A stretch of 64,000 nucleotides of DNA from Lota lota (taxonomy: Eukaryota; Chordata; Actinopteri; Gadiformes; Lotidae), in assembly GCA_026745465.1 (NCBI GenBank), contig JACYXH010000310.1:5930001-5994000 (forward strand). Direction: 5' to 3'. Under the pieces are notes generated by a model. The model worked only from the letters and a program-made list of their open reading frames with translations. It searched no databases and was not told where the DNA came from. The translations under genes and the position numbers were made by a program. Of this stretch, positions 37,309 through 56,492 are shown piece by piece (within the stretch, counting starts at the first letter, position 1; each line of letters begins with the position of its first letter).

Positions 37309-39478
37309 CCCCACAGTAAACACCGTGAAAGACTTGAAGAAACGCAACCAAATAAGTCCAGCTTGGACATACTCAGCCAGTAGACCAGACATTGGCCAAT
37401 CACACAATCATAGACATTTCAAATTCAACCCTTCTGAATGTATTATGGTATTCAATTGGAAAAACATGAATAAACCCAGATATAAATTTGGAAAACATAA
37501 TTTAAATACTAATAATTAAAATAATTTAAACACATCCAAAGAAATATAGTATCTTTTGTTTTGAAAAACCAAATATTACAACAGAGCTTTCACAATAGCC
37601 AAAAAACCACTAATGTCCGTAACTCATATGAAAGATGAGAAAAAATGAAAATGGATGTTGTGAATGTTGTTAAGGAGACACATCATTGTGATCATAGTCC
37701 CAGCATTAACTTGTCATAGAGTATTCGATGAATGAACTGGCTATTAATGCACCATAGGTAATGTAATGTGTATTCACATAATGTGCTCTCTTCTAGCATA
37801 GCTGCCAGGGTGAGCATTCTTCTCTTTAAATATGCAAACGACTAGTTACAAATACATCCTTTTTTTGTCTCACAATCATTTTAATACTTCCGCTACAGTT
37901 TTCAACAAACAGTTACGCTACGCTAGTGTTTTCGTTGCAGGTATTCTCTAGCAATAATGCCATTAACTTTAATCACTGGCCGGCAACCAATTTCTTATTT
38001 GCTTAATAAAGTGGCCATGAAATGTACTGATAAAAAAGGTGATAAATAGAGTATGTGTTGATTTTATATGGATACCTGGGCATTGTGCCAGTGCCAGTTC
38101 TCTATTTCTCAATAAGGTAACATGTCAATGTCTGAATGTAAACACTGAACAAATGCTACAATAAGTGACAGAACAACATGTTTGTTGCATGTTGAAAGTG
38201 AAAACCGCCAAACTTCTGATATTTTCTCATTTCCAGGCCGATGTTGCTGCCTTCCATGTAGAAATGTACAGTCCTAAGTTGGTGGTACTTGTATGATTTT
38301 GATAAACAGTAATTTAAGAAAAACTAAACTTTTATAATGTGCCCCAAAAAAAAGTGCCCTTGTTGTTTTGTTTTTTGACAAGTTACCTTAATAAATGAAA
38401 ACCTAAAAGTCAACACGACTCAAGTGTTTTTAAACTTACTGCAATTCAGTTTCACTCCTCATTTTCACCATTAAGTGACTCTTCGTTTAAGTGTTTTCAT
38501 TGTCATCGTTTTATATAGTTTAAACATACATAACGTATAATAATTCCCATATTATTAACAGTAACACTGCAAACCGGAACAACAGTTACTTCACTCATTA
38601 ACTGGTTCACTGGCGTATGAGCACAGAACCATAATCATGGACACCTCTCTGACAATAGTCCATCCGGTACACTCTGCATGGTAAGCTTTCATTAACTGGC
38701 TCCATCAACGTTACTTTTTTCCGGTTGTTCAGAAGTTGTTTACGCAGAAAGTGATTCATTCAGATGTGCTCTTGATGCGCGATGAAGATGACGTGGAGAT
38801 CAACAAATTATGTTGCACAGAATTATTTTTTAGAACGCTTGCTCAAGGTGTTCCTTGAATGACACATGGCTTCGGTCCCGATGAGGTGCTTCTTTTCGGA
38901 GTGGGTGTTACTGTCTTTTGTACTCGATGGGATTGGTGCTAATTTGCGTGTGTGTTTAAATGCAGCTAGTTAGTTCATTTAGGGTGTGCTCAGGTAAGTC
39001 AATATGTATCTGCAGTGGGTGTGTCGCAGTAGTGCGGCAAGTATATTTAGGTGATTAGGTTAATATGTATGGGTGTAGGTGTGATGCAACAGGTCACAGG
39101 ATTTGGTTTGGTTTGGGAACAGCTAAAGTGATTGTGTTTTAAATGTTTGTAGCCTTTGATGCCATGCTTCATTGCTAATTACGTGGTTCCTCCATTTTGT
39201 CCCAATGTACACCATGTACCCTGTGTAGTCTTAATGTTGTACATTATGTATCATGACGTGAGATAAGATTTGATAAGAGTTGTATAATAACAATCTTGAA
39301 AGTTGCTCTTTCACCCCACCACACTTAAGCGTGCAGAGTGATACGAGTCCTGATCCTTCCTTTATATCAAACTACAGTGGTTTGTCTTGATCTCACACAA
39401 GCATTAATTAAAAAAATAAAATTAACTATAACGGACGACATTTTGGATGAATTGCTTTAAAAAGACAAGCCACAGCCT

Positions 39479-39593
<115 letters not shown>

Positions 39594-40548
39594 GCAGATT
39601 GTGTCAGCGTTTTTGTGGTGTTGAAGAGGGAATGGGTTAGAAATCAAATGAAATTAATGGGTTTAACCTGTGAACCTGTAATATACTGCAGGGGGCTGTG
39701 CAGTAGACTGTGGACTCTGACTCCCAACAGTTCACTTTTGTGGCCATAAAAGCACCTCAGACTGTAGACCATTAAATGATGTGATGTTGTAAAAGTTAAC
39801 TATGGAAGCCACCAAGGCTGCTTATCGGCCATCGAGGTTGTAACGATATCACGCTAGCGTGTTAGATCAGTTGGCCATGCTCTCCATTGGCCTCTCTCAA
39901 ACCCCTTCAACCTGACCCTATCCTTCTCCATTCAGACTTACTTCTGAGTCTTTTCAGTTAGAATTACTTAACAGATTAGGCATCTGCCATTGTACGTTTT
40001 CCACAGAAACTGGCTGGTTACATCATAGGTAGTTCAAAAGCCCCATGGAAAGGCATTTATATTTTCAGTAATTAGAAATGCATTTATGTATTCAAACATG
40101 TTGGCCTATTTGGAGGGTCGGGGTGTCATTTTAGGATAGTTTATTGTTATTATTAATATAATTATTATCTAAAGTCCATTCTATATTTCCAAATACTTAC
40201 TTCTTCCAAATCAATACATCCGACTTTAAGTAGATTGAAAAAGATTCATCCTTTTGCATAATAAATTGATAATTTGTATATTGTTTGACTATATCAAGAC
40301 ACTCAGACGTTTCTGGTCATGAATAGGCCCAACTTCTAGAAGTATGGTTCGAGATATTCCCGACCCATTGTAGCATTAAAAGATACATTTACACCAACGT
40401 CAAAACAATAATTATCTTAGTGTGTGGCAATTTCAGGAAATATAAATTGTACTTTAAGCTTAGGTAATGTATATCTGATTCATCGTCATCGACAAGGGTT
40501 TTAATTTCACCGATTTTTCTCAGTTTCCATTACTGGAGCAATGCAAAG

Positions 40549-40980
40549 TAATGCTGCGTTCACGTCAGATGGAAGTTACTTTAATAACAAACGTACGACT
40601 TGTAAATACCGTTCGCGTCAACATTCAATACATCAATGCATCCAACTGGGGATTACAACTAACCATCTGGTATCCTTCGTAAAGGTCCGATTAATTCGAC
40701 TAGGCAAATAATACGGACATGACTGAAGAGCACACAAAGCCATTCAAAGGGTTCGATTATGAACACGGAGGTCACACTATTCAAGATACCGGTAGAAAAA
40801 AAGACAGTGCCAATCAAAAGGGTGGTCTACTGGCGCGTGGAGACCATGTTGAACACCATAGATGTATTTATTAGTAGAACACCCCATGGATGTGTTATAA
40901 CAAAGAACACCCGCAAGTTGTAACGATAGAAATCTTTCCCGCGGCTATCTTCAATCCCATACGACTTGAACGCAGCATAA
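40549..40980. mobile_element. TIR-flanked non-autonomous DNA element next to the USP2 start
   Basis: The element 40552-40977 begins TGCTGCGTTCACGTC and ends GACTTGAACGCAGCA, inverted repeats with one mismatch in 15. It is flanked by TAA on both sides (40549-40551 and 40978-40980). A 3-bp T-A-A duplication suggests PIF/Harbinger-type transposition. The interior codes for nothing. It ends 277 bp before the USP2 start codon, inside its likely promoter. Confidence 0.6.
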
Positions 40981-41254
40981 TAAGCATGGTGTGTTGCTTG
41001 ACAGGTCAGCACATGGGGGCGTGTTGTACCTAGAGTGAAGTAAAAACGCAACAGTCCCACTTGTCTGTATTCTTTAAACTACAGCGGAGGGCGGTAGATC
41101 AGGTTATGCTACCGTAACAATGTATTCGATAGGCTTATATAGCATTGATCAATTTGTGCAATCGACCCGGCAGCAATAGCGCGTCTATTTACTTTGGTCC
41201 AATATTATTTACAAGAACAGAGGAGTCCTTTTTCGTTGTACTATAACGTAAAGC

Positions 41255-47574
<6,320 letters not shown>

Positions 47575-48165
47575 ACGCCAAGGCCACCACACACACAATC
47601 ATACACACACACACATCGGCAACAGAGCAATTGGAGCCATGCTGGAGCCTTATGTCGGCAGACTTGCAAAGCTCAGCAGACTGGCTTTGCTTGGACTTCC
47701 CCTGCAGTGAACCCTGTGACGATGTAGACTGGGGGTGGGGTGCAGATTTCCTTGTCACTGCGGGAATCGACAAGCGAGCCCCTTGAAAATGGTTTGCTTT
47801 CCGCTCGTTCGGATTTGCTGTGGAAAAGGGGGACGTGTGTGTTTGTCAGCGTGCACACATGCAAGTGTGTATGTCAACGGACACTGCGTCTTGAGATGCA
47901 CTTTGAATTGGATGTCAACCCTGAAAGGTTTGATTTGCTGCAGAGCCATTGGTGTATCAGTAAAGTGAGGATGAGTCACATGCGAACTCAGAACTTCTGG
48001 CGCTATCTAGTGGCCAAACTGGATTTGTGTCGCACACGCCTGAGAACAACACAATGGAGGAATAACAATATTTAATTAAAACAACATGTTTTTAACTTGC
48101 ACTCATCTGAGATCATAGTGAATGTTACTTTACGCATCTCTGCGGAGATGCTTAAATTCCATGGT

Positions 48166-48171
48166 AATAAA
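48166..48171 (+). terminator. Likely USP2 poly(A) signal
   Basis: AATAAA in the context GGTAATAAAGTTGTATG lies about 590 nt after the USP2 stop codon. It is the first canonical signal downstream. Confidence 0.5.
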
Positions 48172-48684
48172 GTTGTATGATCACAAATCATCCCTTTAAC
48201 TTGTCTCGTGCAATTTGATTGGTTGTCTTTTCTCTGTAGCAATTATTCGTGATAATTATACATGGTATCATAGTAATTATTCCTGATAATTATTAAATGT
48301 CATTCAGGTAAATAAAAGGTAGTTCTCATTAAAGTGGTAAATAAACAGTTCATGACTGGACTGTTTTCCAGTCATGGAAAACATTTGGAAAATGTCCGAA
48401 TTGATCAAATGACCTGGAAAAACCTAGAACTCGTCATGGGAAATTGCGAAGATACGCTACAAACATATCACATGTTGTTCGTGTGGTCTATATTCAGTAC
48501 CCAACTAAAGTTGCACACTTCTCGAAGGTAATGAGACGGCTTGCAATGTTTTTTGAGGAGAGTTGTAAGTGAACATTCTAATGACATTTCTTTACGATAA
48601 TGAAATATCGTAAAGAGCACGATGCTTTCATCGTAATCGTTATTTTGCCAATACTAGCAACGATCATGCTGATGTATATCGATA

Positions 48685-48785
48685 GTGTTACATTTACATT
48701 CCATTTAGGGCATTTAGCAGACGCTTTTATCCAAAGCGACTTACAGCCATTCACACCCACAGACAGCGGAGTCAACCATGCAAGG
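48685..48785. repeat. Common teleost dispersed repeat
   Basis: The block contains CATTTAGCAGACGCTTTTAT followed by CCAAAGCGACTTACAG, a sequence I recognise as widely dispersed in fish genomes. A divergent copy is in the last TBCEL intron at 11325-11480. Confidence 0.7.
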
Positions 48786-51197
48786 TGACAAGTTAGATAA
48801 AGTGTTAACTATCACAGGCCTGCCGGCCACTGACAATGTGACTTCTTGACGTTGACTGCTTGTATGTCATATGTTATATACCCCTAAGATTATAAACCCC
48901 CCAAAAAGAAAAGAAAACGTATTTTCTGGAGGGGCCATTAATAATATCACCAACATATATCAAACGATCTGCTGTAAACGGTTGAGACCACTAAGCAGGA
49001 TACATAGGGGGATCATAAACAAAAGCCTTGAAATATTTTCAATTACATAATTTATTTAGAAATAATTTATATTTTGACCTAGGAGTCAATTCAGTCTGTT
49101 ATGCGTGTTTATGCATTTCTCTGCATGGGATCAGTGTGTGTGTGTGTGTGGCCATGCACACTCAGCAACTATCACAGCTTAGGTTTCCATGGCTAAGACA
49201 GATGATCTGTGAGTTTGCATGGGGGCCAATTTGTGAGGACAAAAGAGATAGAGATAGAGTTATCAACCCAACTGGTATCCGAATCTGAACATACCGGGCC
49301 TGCTTAGAAGGAATTGGACAATGGGACAGCACCTGCTCATGTGCAACTCGAATTTAACAACAAATAGGCCTAGGCCTTGTGTTCAAAAGTGCAGATTAGT
49401 TTGTTTTGTCAGGTCATCTTTGAATGTTACAAACAAATACATTTCCCCCATGCGTATATTTACTTTTGAGCGTATTTATTTTGTAGCCTGTGTATCTAGG
49501 CCTACTTGGCTGGACTGCTTCAGGCCAAGGGTGTTATAAATGTGGATGGAGGATGCCCTGGCAGAATAAGGGCTTCTCTGGATTGCTGTTTTTCACAAAC
49601 ACAGCCTATATCAAGCCACCATACTGACTTTTTACTGTTTTAATTAAACAGGTGAGTCTTCTGTACTCCCCATATGGTCTGTGCATACAACTCAGAGGTA
49701 GGCTAATAACCATGTATCTGTCACCTGTAAGGAAGTTAGTGTGCATGTCTCTGGCAGCGATACCCTTGTAGGTCTTCGTAAATCATCATAAGTCGTCTAT
49801 GTGCCTACTGTTGACTGTTCCATCGCTAATGACACCATAAAAGTCCTCATCATATGTCAATGTGAACCAAAGTCCAGTTTTAAAGAGATACTATAACTTC
49901 GCACACCTGCGGCCTCTCATGGGCAGAGTTAGCACCAGAACGCATTGGCTATGTGGCTCTTTGACAGGAGCGACAAAACAACATCAACAGCAAGGTGCCA
50001 AGTATGTCTTCCAGTTAATAGTGCGATCTTTAACATTTCAGCAAAAGCGAAATCGTCTAGTGAAAAGATTAGTCTCACAAACGGTGCATTTTTGCAATAT
50101 CTGAAATTCCCAGCAAATGAATTCCATCAATTCTAAATGTATCCAAGGAAACTGGAAGTATATCCTAATGGTCCCAGATAAACCATTTCAAAATAGATGA
50201 AGCTAAGGTTAACGCAATGCCTGTGTGTATCGTAGCGGGACGTAGTCACCAAGCAACGGATCTTGGTTGTTCTTTTGCATCCTGGCTGATAAAAAGCCGC
50301 TGGATAAAACACATCAGGTAAGATAAATGTTGGTGTTGGTGACGTATATTGTGCGGGACGAGAAATGTCGTTCACTGAGCGGTTTCACACAAATTAAATG
50401 TTACTTTACTGTTTCACAACAAACTGCAACATTCTCAATTAGCAAAATTATCTTTTAAATCATAATATAATTCAATGCACAATTCAAACGGGATCATTAA
50501 TAATATGTCTCTCGCCGTACATATTTATCCCACAAATAAGATCTCATGAGGAACAGTGGAAGGGGAGGGACCTAGGATCACTTTACATGAACATTCATTA
50601 ACATTAATGTTCCTTTAAACCCATATTCAATCTAGGAGGGGTAGTTTAGGCCTGTGTTTTGTGTGAAACCTGGGCATGCAGGTGCTATACAAAAGCAAAT
50701 AGTTGACTGAGAATCAAAACTGAAACTGTAATTCTTGTTTTAAAAAGTTGGCTGTGGCTAAACTGATTCAATTGTATATAAGAACAGATGATAACAATCA
50801 TCATCATTCACTTTTTAATTCTATTTTAACATTTTATTTTGGCTAGATATTTAGCTGTAGCCTGTAAGAACCAAAGTTAAAACACATGTTCCTCTGAAAC
50901 AACTTAACAATTTACAAAAGGCATCGATCACTCCCCAGACTCCCAAGATAATAAAAAATTACAACAGCAAAGAAATTTCAGAAGCAACACAATAGCATTG
51001 ACATGAATCAACCTGTCAAACTATGGCCTTCGAGCTCTGTATTTGCGTATTATTGACATTCTTTTGAAAATGTATGGCATTGAAGTCAGATGAAGGGAGG
51101 CCTATATAGTAGGACATCACAGAACTCTTTGAAATGTTAAGTCAAACAATTACAGCAAGGTCGTCAAACATACTATTGAAACCCTTATCAACCCTCC

Positions 51198-52771
51198 TCA
51201 AATCTTCCCAGTGTACTTCAGCAGACCAAAGACACCTCCACCTGATAGAGGGAGAAAGAGACAGACAGAGAAAGAGAGAGAGAGTTAATCGAAAGACATA
51301 AGAGCAGTCTTAGTCATTCAAAATGGATTGTAAAATATTTGCTGCTTGTTACTTTTAAACTCCAACTCCATGTCAATCCATTATTATTTATTCTATGTGG
51401 GTATTCTAGCCCCACCTGATGTGGCGATGCTGATGTGCAGGTGTAAGCAATTTTTTCCATCATAACTGCTGTTATGAGAAATTATTCCCCACGAAACCAT
51501 TTTATAACTTTATTACGGTTGTCTTAACCTTTCCGACTCTGTGATGAAAATGTTCACCTTTCTTTTTTATTTATACGTCCATACGTCCTGGCTGATGAAA
51601 TAAGGAACAAAAAAGATTTTGATGACCAATTTATATGAATATTTAGGCTGGTTAGTCGTGAAGTCCGTCAGCTCGCTAGACCCTATCAAACAGATGTATT
51701 TATGACCTGCATCGAGGGGGGAGGTCCAACTCACCCAAGGCAGCCACGCCGGCCATCGAACCGATGACAGCTCCTGCGATTTCTCCATCTGACAGCCCTC
51801 CCGGACTCCCCGGCTCCACGGTGGTGGAGTTTGGTGTCTGGGTGCTGGGGTCGGTATTCACTGATGATGTGTCCACTGTTGTCTGATTCGTTGCTGGATT
51901 CTCTGATGATGGGTTCACTGTAGTTGGATTCGTTGCTGGATTCGCTGTTGTTGGATTTGTTGCTGGATTCTCTGATGATGGGTTCACTGTAGTTGGATTC
52001 GTTGCTGGATTCGCTGTTGTTGGATTTGTTGCTGGATTCACTGATGATGGAGCGACGGTTGTCGGATTCTCTGTAGGTGGATTCGGGGTTGATGCTTGAA
52101 CCATTGTGTTTCTGGTTACTCCACATATGAATACTGGCACAACATAGACGGTGGCAAATGAGTGATTCACAGGGAAATAATGACATATAGGCCTATATCA
52201 GAGTTTACTTAAACCGGCGCTGTAACTTGCATTATATGACTTTTCCACTGAAACCTTCACTTTTTCTCCACAGATCAAATTCATCTAGAGAGGACTGGGT
52301 TGATTGAGCTGTGGGTGGAATTGGTTTCATTCTTTCATGATTTCAAATAATTTTAATGAAAGAGAAAGAGGTTACTTTGTGCAGGTTTAAGTAAACTCCA
52401 ACAAACACTTAAATAGCTTTAAGTATTTTCATTCATCTTTGGAATTCTCAATCACAGCTTTGTAGTACGATTACATTGTTTATAAGGCAGAGGAAATTGG
52501 ATAATTGTGGACATTTTATATAAATAGAATGAATAATTTCATAGTGTTCTCTGGGGCAGCCTAATAGTGAAGATCCCCTCAAACCCTGAAAGTGTTAGGC
52601 TAATATTATGATTGCAAAAATTTGGGAGGAAAGATTTTAGGGGCAAGGTTTATTGTTAGCTGTTTTTACCCCCATTAGAACATAGATGTAGATGCATGTT
52701 TTAGGTCATAAAAGAGGAATCCTACCTGTGCCTAAAAGGCAAACAGTCAATGCTGGCAGATTTGCCCACAT
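51198..52771 (-). CDS. Small mucin-like type I membrane protein, unassigned family
   Basis: Three exons on the minus strand join in phase with GT-AG introns: 52726-52771 (46 nt), 51735-52133 (399 nt) and 51198-51241 (44 nt). They total 489 nt and 162 aa. Exon 1 starts at the ATG giving MWANLPALTVCLLGT, which with VFICGV of exon 2 forms a signal peptide. Residues about 25-130 are a Pro/Thr/Ser/Asn stalk with two exact 23-residue repeats (NPATNPTT-ANPATNPTT-VNPSSE). From about residue 132, EIAGAVIGSMAGVAALG and GGVFGLLK form a glycine-rich transmembrane helix, followed by the short basic tail KYTGKI and a stop. Composition predicts dense O-glycosylation. I cannot match it to a named mucin, so only a cell-surface sialomucin-like role is inferred. 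The alternative, an unspliced 156-codon open frame, lacks a signal peptide. Confidence 0.75.
51890..52027 (-). repeat. Two exact tandem 69-bp coding repeats in the mucin-like gene
   Basis: 51890-51958 and 51959-52027 are identical. A third, diverged partial copy starts at 52028. The 69-bp period keeps the frame and adds 23 residues per unit. Exact identity implies recent duplication or gene conversion and suggests length polymorphism. Confidence 0.95.
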
Positions 52772-53516
52772 GATTTATGCAGTCCTTAAGCTACACTGAT
52801 TTGGAGGGAAACACATTATCAATCGCATTGCGTCAAGTACTTCATGGAACCTTTCTTAGGATATTGTGCGTTCACAAAACACTTCTAACAACTATAGGGA
52901 GAGAGCACGGATGGATAAAACATTTCAAGTTCAGATACAATAATAAAGAAAGGAATAGTATATTATGTACATATTCATGTATAAAAATGTATAGACAATC
53001 TAAAACCTATATTCCAAGCAGTGTGACCCACCCACTGCCTAAGAACCTACACATCCAACCCTGTAATATAATTATAACAAAATAGTTATTCAGGTAGTTA
53101 TTTAAGAGCTAAGAAAAACACATTATTTTGATTGGTTAACATTTTACTTTAATTATATGTTGTTTAATGGCAATAAACAGGCATGTTAAGACTGGTTGGA
53201 ACCTTTAACAAGACGATACATTATACACACAGAGACGGGTGACTAGCTTGTCAAATATTCATTTTCCTGTAAATTGATTTTTACAAAAATTGTTTTTACA
53301 AAATATTTGTTGTTGTGTTAAGCAACATTTGTTGCCTATGGTTTAACATATGGTAAAATTTGAAATAATATTACGGCTTACCTGTGAATCACCAGATGTT
53401 GATGCAACGTTGGTCCAGCGTTGATTTAACTGGATCCGTAACATCAGGATACATATATTTTCACCACTTGCTTTATGACCAATTTATTACCATGCTTCAC
53501 ATGTAGCCCTCCCATA

Positions 53517-53533
53517 TGTGTGTGTGTGTGTGT

Positions 53534-53590
<57 letters not shown>
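53517..53590. repeat. (GT)n microsatellite
   Basis: About 35 GT units with one TATG interruption. Confidence 0.95.
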
Positions 53591-53592
<2 letters not shown>

Positions 53593-53713
53593 CGTGTGTA
53601 CGTGTGTGTGGTGATTCAGATAAGTCTGTTACGTATTTCTGAGTTTCATTTCAAATGTAATTACTTCATATCAGGTAACTAGTTAAGTTTCGATAATACT
53701 TAACTCTCGGAGG

Positions 53714-54130
53714 CACTTGCGGTTCAGTGCCCCCTTAAGAAAAAGCTTGCTCCCCCTCCATGTGGCCAAAATAGCTCAAAATAATTATTAATGAATATTT
53801 TGCACATGATGATACACAGACTTATAATGCCACGTCAAGGTCATTTGCAATTAATAAAGCATCTAACCTTATTTCATAAAAGTTACAGTCAATATGGCAA
53901 TAAAATAAAAAAAACTGATAAAATATAAATATGCTCTTTGCTTAAGGATGTACCCATGTGGCTGCAGTGGTAAATTTTACTTTATTATAGCCTGTTAAAA
54001 CAGATGGGTAAACATTGCCATACCTTTCTTTTATGACAAAGATGAGCCTAGTTCTGGTCCTAGGCTTATCGAAAATAGCAACTGACCCCAGCCTGGCCCC
54101 CCTAGATGAAATGGTTTAGAACCGCCACTG
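53714..54130. mobile_element. Probable degraded hAT-type element
   Basis: The right end, read on the minus strand, is CAGTGGCGGTTCTAAACCAT followed by TTCATCTAGGGGGG, a hAT-type terminus I recognise from fish genomes. The left end CACTTGCGGTTC matches it at 10 of 12 positions. The flanking 8-mers agree at only 5 of 8 positions, so the insertion is old or the left border is misplaced. Confidence 0.45.
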
Positions 54131-55129
54131 CCCAGGGGAGATTCAGGAAAACATAACCTAACACCAATACATCATTTTATGTGTATGGTCTACGGCAAAT
54201 AAAAATAGCCTTAATCACGTCATATGTACTGTCCTACCTAATAAACAGCAGAGACCAATAAAATGACCATTGTCATAACCGCCCCATCAATCCGTCTGAA
54301 CTTTGGAACATTACTCCTCCTGCAGTCGTTCAATTGTGTTGCAAGCCTGGGGAGGTTGCTGGGAACACCTAAGTCGCGGGTACAATACATTTATTTCGAG
54401 AAACAATAGAAACACGTGTTTTGTAAACCAGACCATCCATTGAAAGAAAACACAAATAGCCAACACCCTCTAAGAAATTAGATGTGTTGTTTTTTATGCT
54501 GTTTTGGATTTGATTTAAAAAAAAAAAGAATATCTTACTAATGGTAATATAAGCCGATCAGAGTTGACATATTACAACGTTCTTAAACATAGTTTGTACA
54601 CATTGACCACTACACTCGTTGAATTTGTCTGAAAGATCCATGTTGTTGTTTGAAAATATGGGTCTTGCATTTCAGTACTGTTGTCTCGCTTGTCTTGATC
54701 ACAACGGGGTAGCTAAGTTGAACTCTATAGTTTCTGGTGCCGATTTGTAGAAGTCTCCCCATAGGAGTTTATGTTTTATACTTTCACTTTTTTTTAATAT
54801 ACATAATTTTAAGAATACCCAACCACCATCCAGGACCCCCAAGCTGTGTCCTAAAGCCTATGCTGCAGCCTTGGTGGACTGTATTTCTCAGCTGCTACGT
54901 CATAGAAGGCTGTCCCAACGTAAAGGATCCTTCGAATGAAGCCGATAAATGCAACCTTCTTTCTGAGAAATCTGAAGGACACAACTGGTGTATCCCTCGG
55001 GGCCTTAGCCTTGTTAGACCATTTAATTTCTGCGTGACCTAGGAGCCTTCTTAGGACACTGCTACCAAGGATCCGCCTTACCTCAGCTGCAGGCTAGGCT
55101 TGGGTACGCAGCTCCATACTACCACCTAC

Positions 55130-55350
55130 TGACCACATAACTCACTCAACCATTTAGCAACAATCCAGAAACAGCCAAGCAATCACCTAGCATGCCATAG
55201 AAACCACTAACAGTACCCTAGCATTGACCACTACCACCTATGAACCACGGACAACACCGAAGCAACCACTCAAACACCCTAGCAACTGTCCTTGTTACAA
55301 ACCGAGAGAGCCTATCGGCCACCTAGCACTGCCCTGGTAAACCTGGTAAA
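55130..55350. repeat. Degenerate minisatellite-like TAGCAACCACC array
   Basis: Recurrent TAGCAAC, CCACTA and ACCACCTA motifs with irregular spacing, of a kind common in fish intergenic DNA. Confidence 0.5.
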
Positions 55351-56492
55351 ATATCAACCAATCAGTAAGCACTCAGAGCCAAATGTTATATACTGTGGGT
55401 TATTGGGATCACAAATGTTTTGACTAAACATGAAAATACATGTTTCACTATAGTCAAACATGCTCATATGACAACACCAAACAGCTGTACATAACATACT
55501 CCTAAAATGCATCACAAAGTAAAAAAATAAAGCCATCAATTGTCTTTTTTCGTTGTTGGGGCATGTGGTCATCTATCAATTAAAGGTAACCACATGCTCT
55601 ACCCTCTACCAGGGACTACAGTTGAGTGTCTTTTACACAAGTTTGGCTTGTTTGTCAAGCTTTTGTCCTGTCATATGCAAATATAAACTTGTGACAAGCT
55701 TGAAGGTCTGACTTAGTTTGCGTCGACAGAGCTGTCAATCCTGAACATCTTGCTAATTTTTTTTGTCATAGTAGTGATGGGAAGTCCAAGTCTTTACATA
55801 GGTTACACCTCTCCAACTTCCTCAGTGTGTGAAATCAGTCAAAACTAAAATATTCTAAAATACATAACCGACATAATATAAACATTTATAATTATTAATA
55901 TGAATAACAAGGATGACTTTGATGCCATTATTGTTATTTATTCATACATGCATAATTCAATTCAGATCCCAAAAATGTATACAGCACATTAAAAAACTAC
56001 AATTGTAATCAATCATTGTACAATTGCATTGTTTGCCTTGTTACATATCAACATAAATTGGTACGTACATCACGTGTATATTAGGCCTACATATTTTATT
56101 GCATAACATTTTTTTTTGTAAGGCTATGTAGGCCTCCTACACGATTCACTAAGAATGAAGTTTAAGGATTTGTAAGCTACTGAATGGTTATTAGATGCAT
56201 GATTAGTCACGATCTATGGTCTAGATTCATATTGTGTTCCGTACGAGTAGTTCGTTTTTGTGTCGCCCATCCCTACTTAAGCGTGCACTGCTGCTGAGGC
56301 AACGTTAAAACGCTGCGCTCACTGGTGCCCGGATTGTGGCGTGAGCGCTGAAACAATCCAGCAAGCACGGTGATTCCGGGCCACCAAAAATGAGTAAACG
56401 TCGTGTGTAACGGGAAAATATAGTGGACAAAAGGTCGACCCTGATTAGAAAACGGAGATAGGTCGTGAGCCAGCTCCCGTGACAAGTGCAGG

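Larger units (their letters stand above)
47575..51197. other. Region between USP2 and the mucin-like gene
   Basis: The USP2 3' UTR occupies the left part. A common teleost repeat lies at 48685-48785. Possible TATA-like segments with donors at about 49545-49652 and 50275-50319 hint at unsupported exons. TTTATT at 50833-50838 is a candidate poly(A) signal for the minus-strand gene. No other coding gene is supported. Confidence 0.45.
52772..56492. other. Intergenic region before the TLCD3-like gene
   Basis: No supported gene. Contents are a (GT)n tract (53517-53590), a likely hAT element (53714-54130) and a TAGCAACCAC-type low-complexity repeat (about 55130-55350). The frame at 52777-53085 has no recognisable homology. 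Confidence 0.5.

Noticed and set aside
49545-50319. First exons of an unknown gene (donors after about 49651 and 50319)
   Set aside because: TATA-like motifs and GT donors occur, but no coding exon or acceptor partner could be linked.
52777-53085. 102-codon plus-strand frame starting beside the mucin-like ATG
   Set aside because: There is no recognisable domain, the sequence is A+T-rich and no splice or promoter support was seen; a chance frame is more likely.
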